A stretch of 64,000 nucleotides of DNA from NCBI GenBank assembly GCA_021234155.1, contig JAJEKV010000030.1:16980003-17044002 (forward strand). Reading direction: 5' to 3'. This DNA is from Isoetes taiwanensis. Its lineage: Eukaryota; Streptophyta; Lycopodiopsida; Isoetales; Isoetaceae. The position numbers were made by a program, and so were the translations under genes. Positions 57,801 through 64,000 of the stretch are shown here, in pieces. Under the pieces are notes generated by a model, which was not told the DNA's origin, did not search any database, and saw only the letters and a program-made list of their open reading frames with translations. Numbering within the stretch: the first letter of the stretch is position 1; the number at the start of each line of letters is the position of its first letter.

Positions 57801-60800
57801 ACAAAGTGTGGTTAACTGCAGGTTGTGGACATTTCAGACCAGGATCTAGTTGATGTTAGAGTGTTCATGCTTGAAATTTTAAGATTAGAAGCAACAAAAG
57901 CTGGAACTGAGAGGAACATATGTATTGGGAAGTATGTAGGTGCATGAGTCACCTCGTACTTGAAATCACTGTATATCTTTCTTATATACATAATTGTTAT
58001 TGTAACCTCGATTCATTTGAATGAAAATTCATATTCAATTCATCTCACAAACAAAGGAATCAAGTGTTCAGAAGAATTTAAATCTTCAAAAGAAATCAAG
58101 ACAAACTCATTTTCGCAGCTGAAGCACAAAACTTCACATGAGTTCTGAAAACTACAGAATGGTTTTACATTTCATCATCATCAGAAAGAACTTCGGGTAA
58201 ATTCTGTAAAATTTTCTCCTCATCTAAAGGATCCAGTATACAGTCCTGTTTTGACGTTTAGTTGGTGGCATGTGAAGTATGATTGTACAGATCTGTGTTG
58301 TGAATACTATGCATAAGGCGTCTTTACTGCAAAGATCATAGCTGACCGTTGATCTTGCGCCCTTCTTGTAATACATACCTTCTATGACACTATCACCGGC
58401 GAGGTACCATGTTCCATTGAGTTGGAAGTCTTTGTCCACTATCCATTTTGGTTTTGTGCACATCAGAATCCAAAATTCAGAACCCTCATCATTCCCTTTC
58501 GGAGCAACGACAACTCTAAGTGCCTCTGCTAACATCGTGGGATTGGAGGAGAACAAGGACCTGCTGGATTTACGGTCCTCAATGTCAGTATGCACATTGG
58601 AGGATGGTAGAATAGCTTGAAGTTTCCTATCATCAACATAGTGCTTGTTCACACAACTATCCCACATGCCATCCAAGCAGTAGCTGCAGAAGCATGAAAG
58701 TTCCCTCGTGTGCAACTGCAATGGAGATTCAGGATTGAATGCATGTACACAATGGATCTGCCTAGTGTCCAAAATCCTTTCTGCACCCCATGCTTTCTTT
58801 CTATCTATATCCTCCACCTTGACTTCCCAAAAGAACCTTTTTATATTCTTCCTCTTACTGGTTTCAGATGTGTTCATCAACTCGGATGTTCCACAAGTAA
58901 ACATCTCTTCGGCAACTTCTACCACTTCATGAGCATTACCCAATTTTATGCTGTTGTATTTTAATTGCAGTTGTCCTTCAACTCAGCAGCTTTGCCATCG
59001 TGTTCACCTTTCCCGTGGTTAGAACCAAAAAAATTCCACATAATATAGACATCAGTGTCGTTTGTGTATCGAGTCACAAAGTAAAATGGTCTAGAAGCCT
59101 TGAATTAAGATGCTGCACCATCTGAAAATACATAATGTCTCTTTGGCACCCTTCCTTTCTGCTTCAGATATTTGTGGTGCTTCATGAAGCAGTGTTGCAC
59201 GAACAAAGTATCGTGTTCCCTATCATTTGATACATAGTAATGTGTTTCCTTGATAATCTCATCTGCCACTGAGTCGTACTGATGTGTTATTTGAACCAAA
59301 ATGGTAATCTGGTTATTGACCCAGCGTATCGACTGCACCTCCTCTTGTTCCTTGAATGTATAGTTCTCTGCAAAATCCACTACCGAAGAACATGCATCTG
59401 CTGGGAGATTCTCCAGAAGCTCCTTAAATTGTCTTGCCTGCCATTGGTACCTGAAATTATGCAGCGGAAAGATTTTTAGACGCTCTTTCAGTTTATCCAG
59501 AAGCTCCTTGAGTTCTGTCTCATTGTACTAATGAGTCAGTCTCCTACCAGAACTCGAGACGTTGTCTTTTTCATAGTCAATGTACTCCCATTTCACTTTC
59601 CTGTTACTGCCACTTTCTTCCATGGGACAGGTCTGAAACTTCTTGATTCCACATAGCTCACAATCTCCAAGGATGCACGCCTTCTTGTGAAACTCATCTA
59701 ATTCACTCTTTGGACACAATATAGATCTCCACAAGCTTCCTGTACTTGCAATTTTATGCTGGTGTGCCCTGCATTGACCAAGTTCATGTGATCTACAAAC
59801 ATCGCAGGTGCAAGTGCAATTCTGCGGATGTTTGATTCTCATCCCATTGAGTCCATCCACTAGCATTTGCATCCTTACGTGCTGAATGCAACAACAACTA
59901 TTGAAGTCCTTCAATTTCACAACAAACTAGGGTTTTAGCTTCTCAAAAGCTCGAAGACGAATCTTAATTTCTGGATGTTGGTCCAAAAACCTCTTGAATA
60001 ATAGCATCTGCATGAAATGAACACTAAATTGTTAGGATGTGTATACCACACCAAACCATGCACCATACCATGCCCCACACTCATCATATTCACCAGAACG
60101 AGCACCTTAGTGCTGTGTACATTACCACACAGCACACCACATCCCACCACACACCACACCATTCACCACACACCATACACCAAATGGTGGAGTGTGGAGT
60201 GGTGGTGGAGTGTGGTGGTGGGGGATGGTGGAGTGGTGTGTGGTGGTGGGGCGTGGTGGTGGTGGAGTGTGGTGGTGGTGGTGGTGGTGGTGGTGGTGGT
60301 GGGGGGGGAGGGGGGGTGTGTGGTGGTGGTGTGGTGTGGTCTGGTGTGGTGTGGTGGTGGGGGTGGTGGTGGTGTGTGTGTAGTGGTATGATGTGGTGTG
60401 GTGGAGTGTGGTGGTAGTGTGTCGTGTGGTGTGGTGGTGGAGTGTGGTGGGGGTGTGGTGGTGGTGTGGTGTGGTGTTGTGGATTGTGGTGTGATGTGGT
60501 GTGGTGGAGTGTGGTGGGGCGTGTGGTGGTGTGGTGTGGTGTTGTGGATTGTGGTGTGATGTGGTGTGGTGGAGTGTGGTGGTGGTGGTGGAGTGTGGTG
60601 GAGGGGTGTGGTGTGGTACATGGTTGAGTGTGGTGGTGGTGGTGGAGTGTGGTGGAGGGGTGTGGTGTGGGATATGGTGGAGTGTGGTGGTAATGGATAA
60701 TGTGGTGCATATGGTGGTAATGTGGTGGTCGCAAAGATGTGGTGGTAGTCTATGGTGGTGGGATAGATGATGGGGTGTGGTGGGGTGAGGGGGGAGAATA

Positions 60801-63800
60801 AATAAAATTGAATCCACACATATCATACATTAACATGCACACACCCACATGACACCATGGACATAACACACCCCACACCACACCGCACCGCACCGCACCG
60901 CACCACAACATCACGACACCACACCACACATCACATCACATCACTTTTATCCTATTTCGTCTGACATAAAAAATCTGCCTAGCCTGCTCTCATAAACATT
61001 TCTGAAATTCGTACACCCTGATAATAATTACATTCCTCTTCTAATCATTAGAAAAGGATCTGGGTCCTAAATCCTGTTCCTGCGTCTGATTTTTGGCATT
61101 TCATTCTCAATCGAACAAGTTCATTCCGGCAATGGTAGGATCCATGTTCAGAGATCACTACGGCTATTCTAGGGTGAGCGAGGAGGGCATTCGGCATATA
61201 TTAAATAGGGCTCGTGATAGATCTCTGAAGGTGGAAATGCGTAAATCCACCTTCTTTGCTGATTTTGAATCCAACCTAAAGGCATAGAACAGACTGGATG
61301 CTGGGCCTTCACTGGCTATGCTTGGGGGCAGATTGACAGGATGTGAGCTCTTAGACAAGGTCCATGACCTTATGTTACATGCTGCTGCGAGGTCAGCTGG
61401 TTTATTTGTTCTCGCTCACTTGTCCGCTCTGAGTCTGCAACAGCGGGAATTACTGGCGGACTTGCGTTCTTACCACCAAGGGATGTAGGAAGCACTGGCA
61501 AACCTCATCCTGTTAAATTCTGGGATGACTGCAGAAAGCTTAGATGCTTTAGTGCAGAAAACAATAATTTTGGATGCACCAGTTCTCGAGCCAGTCATAC
61601 CAGCATTTCCTGCTGCTTAGGAAATGCATGTAAATTTAGTTTTCGGGTACAGAGCTTTCAATGGAAAGCCAAATTTTGTAAAGCCAAATTTTGTAAGATC
61701 CTTTTTTTAATATGTTATACTTTCCAACAGAGCTGTGCTTGAATCTGACAAAAATTTGTCTTTATTCAACAAAAAATTGTACTTCTTAGGATCAGTTAGT
61801 TATCTATCATTCTCAAATATTTTTAGACTGTACACATACCCAGTAAAGGAGTAATCAATTCTGTCATGTTCTAATATTCCAAACATTAAATATTGCATTT
61901 CAGACTAGAGTCAACTACACACAATTCACATGCTGCATACAGTATGCACCACAATCACTGTACAACATAATAACCACCACATGCATCACCACACTAAGCA
62001 CCATAACTAAGAAAACATGAATAACAGAAATAAACTCACCTGTGATTCCTCCAGATAGTGGACAGCATGTTCTTCTCTTACATTTCTCTCCAATCTTCTA
62101 GTTCTAACATCCTTTGTGTTAGGAGAAAAATTTTGAATCTTTTCTATATGTTCATCTGAAATTGCATCAAATCTTTTAGGCCTCTTGTGAGAAACCCATT
62201 TCCCACCATTGTAATCGATCTCTTCCCTCTTTTTCTTTGCCTTTTGCAGGTTTCTTGGGTGAACACCTAATACCTTTCCAAGATCTCGCCGGGCTGATTT
62301 TGTCACTTGTTTGAGAATGCGCGCGGCGGATCTGTTTGATTACAAGGCAGCTATTCTTGGCTGTTAGGCAGTCATTGCTGGTAGAGAGTTTGACAATCTG
62401 CATGGAGTCCCAGAGGCTCCTTATAACGATGCTCTTGGCTTCCAAATCCTTTAATTCTTCACCTATGAATTTTTCCAATGTTTTATCCCTCAAAAACTCA
62501 AGTAAAATTTCTTTCTTCATGCTATCCTCCATTCTTTTGGTCTATTTATGGAAAGACGTTAGCAAATTAAGGACAATATGGCGTTTACTGCTTGCACTTC
62601 TTGATGAACTGGATCCTTCTGCCAATTCTGCAAGCTCCAATTTTTCTTCTCTTCTTCTTTTCCTCTGGCGTCTTTTCTTCAACATTTCTTGTTCCTTGGT
62701 TCTTCTTCGTTTTCTCCTGTCTGAGATGCCGGTTTGTGGACAGATTACCTCATTGACATCCATATCCACAATGGATTGGAGCTTGCAGCAGGGAGGGAGC
62801 CAACGAAGACGTAGGCAAAGAACAAAAAGGGGCCAAAGAATACGAATTTGAATTTTAGTTTTTGAAATTAGAATTTCCCCCACAAATTGGGACTCCATTT
62901 TTAAATAACGGCAGTTGAGCAGTGCCATAATTATACTTTCATACCACAAAAGTGGTGGATGCAACGCCAGGGGGGACAGCCGAATTGGAACACCACAGCG
63001 TGCTTTTACCCAAAAAATAATTATTAACTAAAGCAAATCACGAACTAAAGCAAAGAAATTAAATTAAAATTACCTCAAATTTTGGAACCGTGATAGCCTG
63101 CATGAACACAAATGGCTTTCCATTCTCATTCTGCGGAGGAAGATGCCTCACAATTTGTTTAAATGTAAGAACTACGTCTTCTTCAAAACATTGGATCGGA
63201 TGTCGAAAAGACTCTTTTTGGTATTTCTTCATCGACACAACATAATTCTTACTCATTTTTTCATTGTACTGTAGACACTCACTCCCATTCGATACTATAA
63301 CTTCAAAATCTGTTACGACCAGCAAATAAAGTTCTTCTCTGCCTCTGATTGCAAATCTAGATATGCAGTAATACATAAACCGCTTCTGCAAGCCTCGACT
63401 ATGGTGAATTCCATGATCGGCATCAGACAGTAGCGCTACTTCCGTGGTATAGCTAATCTCGTCTACTTTCTTGCGCTTGCCACAGACTCCAGGAGCACCT
63501 CTGGATCATCTCATGGAGGCAATGCAAGCTCGTCTAGCATTTGCAAAAATAGGCGAATGTCTAATATCAAAAGCTACCTCCTCCTTACCAGTTATTCCAA
63601 TTCCGATTTCTTGTGCTCTGCGAATTATCGCACCGAACTTTCTGAACATATCCTGTATGCTGCAAGCACAAAAAAATAAGTTATAATAATCAAATAAAAA
63701 ACTAATTAAGGTGTAAAATACAATACTTACCTCTCAGTTGGATATAATTTCCCATTCAGCTTGCATACCTGAAGCATGAACAACTCAAGTAATCGTGCGA

Positions 63801-64000
63801 ATTTCCGAATATCCATGTCTTCAATTTTGTTGTCCAATGGAATTTTCTTGTACTTTCTCCACGCATCAAACTTCTCCTGGCCCATTCAACTTTCCCGGCA
63901 GATTTATTCTGATCTCCAGAATACACTTCCCTCACTAAATCAGAATCTAATTCTAAGAAAGGTGCTGAATTCCCTTCTCCAGCATTGTTCTGCTCTTGTT
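54844..64000 (-). CDS. KIAA1958/Crypton-like tyrosine recombinase gene, interrupted, runs off the right edge
   Basis: Exons on the minus strand: before 64000 to 63731 (KFDAWRKYKKIPLDNKIEDM, LLELFMLQVCKLNGKLYPTE), 63659-63074, 55585-55383 and 55309-55084; junctions are GT-AG and keep frame (phases 2, 0, 2). Exon 2 holds YYCISRFAIRGREELYLLVV (first catalytic Arg) and CLQYNEKMSKNY. Exon 3 holds VWYYKKHRVSAKLLGSWMKY, GKSGRTYVVSRLARANVP (second Arg) and CVTDHRDPESYKR (His-Arg and nucleophile-type Tyr). This is the layout of DUF3504-type recombinases derived from Crypton transposons. Cryptons usually have HSxR; here it is KSGR. Breaks: TGA at 63506-63508, and two TAGs after 55084 before similar-frame text down to 54844. 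Intron 3 is 7.5 kb and full of transposons. Confidence 0.75.
55849..57259 (-). mobile_element. Purine-rich Helitron in the recombinase intron
   Basis: Minus strand: A/TCTTATATTATAATG from 57259; the 3' end GCCCAGCAACGCTGGGC, CACCATTACTAG finishes at 55849 with T next. The plus strand is therefore pyrimidine-rich; the element's sense strand is purine-rich, as in all other copies. At about 56160 a run of CCCTTT units gives a G-quadruplex motif on the minus strand. Length is 1,411 bp. No protein is encoded. Terminal words (gcccagcgttgctgggcgta, cgtgtgt) match the family, but the purine tract is diverged. Confidence 0.92.
57260..58223. other. Non-coding intron sequence
   Basis: No gene or repeat is recognised between the Helitron and the second transposase copy. 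Confidence 0.4.
60040..60950 (+). repeat. GTGGT satellite flanked by CACCA-rich arms
   Basis: From 60187 to about 60800 the plus strand is nearly pure G/T in irregular GTGGT/GGTGT units. On both sides (60040-60180 and 60838-60950) it is C/A-rich with caccaca units. The flanks can pair with the core, giving large alternative hairpins. It lies in the intron of transposase copy 2. The His/Thr/Pro-rich frames here are artefacts. Confidence 0.9.
61132..61709 (+). pseudogene. Unknown frame interrupted only by three TAG codons
   Basis: From an ATG at 61132 the plus strand keeps one frame for about 190 codons to a TAA at about 61707, apart from three TAGs (after ESNLKA, after YHQGM and after PAFPAA). 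The text looks like protein: RDHYGYSRVSEEGIRHILNR, HAAARSAGLFVLAHLSALSL, LQQRELLADLRSYHQGM, NSGMTAESLDALVQKTIILD. I do not recognise it. Each TAG would be Gln if CAG; loss by C-to-T change is the simplest reading. It lies inside the intron of transposase copy 2, on the opposite strand. Confidence 0.45.
62764..63073. other. Boundary between the transposase copy and the recombinase exon
   Basis: About 310 bases lie between the copy-2 start and the donor of recombinase exon 2. The insertion edge should be here. I could not find a terminal repeat or target duplication matched near 58.2 kb. Confidence 0.4.

Larger units (their letters stand above)
58224..62763 (-). pseudogene. DDE-like transposase, copy 2 (broken)
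   Basis: Exon 1 (62763-62040) and exon 2 (60007-58224) join at CACAG/GTGAGT and TGCAG/ATGCTA, phase 0, the same intron position as copy 1 (HAVHYLEESQ-MLLFKRFLDQHPE). The protein matches copy 1 throughout: KDFNSCCCIQHVRMQM, CTCTCDVCRS, GDCELCG, MDFAENYTFKEQEEVQS, VFSDGAAS, SRPFYFVTRY and [17 protein letters not shown]. Breaks: TAG after SFHK in exon 1, a frameshift near 62305, TAG after LKP, TAA after SDGAAS, and further frame changes near 59530 and 58950. It is clearly dead. It sits on the same strand inside intron 3 of the recombinase gene. The N-terminus is strongly basic (RRKRRRTKEQEMLKKRRQ). Confidence 0.9.

Noticed and set aside
60090-60826. His/Thr/Pro-rich frames over 200 codons
   Set aside because: They translate the GTGGT satellite; several frames are open together.
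1-64000. Genome-wide reassignment of TAG to glutamine
   Set aside because: Broken frames here also contain TAA and TGA, and the intact genes show no in-frame TAG. Ordinary pseudogene decay explains them.

Overview
This window is nuclear DNA of a land plant. Evidence includes GT-AG split exons, pentatricopeptide-repeat (PPR) fragments of the plant PLS type, a PMS1 mismatch-repair fragment, an RPA70-like gene and plant-type Helitrons with RepHel coding sequence. The mix of many transposons and few intact genes fits a large, repeat-rich genome. A fern, lycophyte or other non-seed plant seems likelier than a seed plant, but this is inference. I saw no tRNA, rRNA, CRISPR array or bacterial-type operon.

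Layout. 0-1.7 kb: a broken Helitron replicase N-terminus (minus). 2-10 kb: dispersed repeats, a coiled-coil exon, a coiled-coil/RING-type gene (5.4-6.8 kb) and a seven-exon gene ending in an FCP1-like HAD domain (7.2-9.2 kb). 10-14.3 kb: minus-strand remnants of a second HAD copy and of a gene with a GxHxxxA (ParB/DGQHR-like) motif, interspersed with CACGC/GCGTG palindromes that continue to 18.4 kb. 19.4-21.6 kb: a decayed DUF7869-like transposase (plus). 22.5-31.6 kb: an apparently intact two-exon DDE-like transposase gene (minus, 4.9-kb intron holding a PMS1 fragment and a purine-rich Helitron end), flanked by PPR fragments. 35-46 kb: a nest of Helitrons. The RPA70-like gene (minus) is cut inside a codon by a 6.0-kb Helitron, which itself contains two tandem purine-rich Helitrons. 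A near-identical third copy lies at 35.2 kb. 47.7-51.5 kb: a decayed autonomous-type Helitron (Rep plus Pif1-like helicase, minus). 51.5-54.2 kb: a five-block multi-exon gene with a WDGNHR motif (minus). 54.3-54.8 kb: a tandem array around GAACGG..CCGTTC. 54.8-64 kb: a gene for a KIAA1958/Crypton-like tyrosine recombinase (minus), whose 7.5-kb intron contains another purine-rich Helitron and a second, broken copy of the 23-30 kb transposase.

How the parts relate. The Helitron ends share a 5' terminus (TCTTATATTATAATG or TCTTTATATT...) and a 3' hairpin (GCCCAGC-AAC/AAT-GCTGGGC) followed by CTAG. The 3' end beside the RepHel remnant is of the same type, so it is a plausible source of the machinery that moved the short purine-rich elements. 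The strongest direct result is the RPA70 empty site: removing 37650-43645 restores the reading frame at an A/T target. That fixes the Helitron boundaries to the base and shows that insertion broke a gene.
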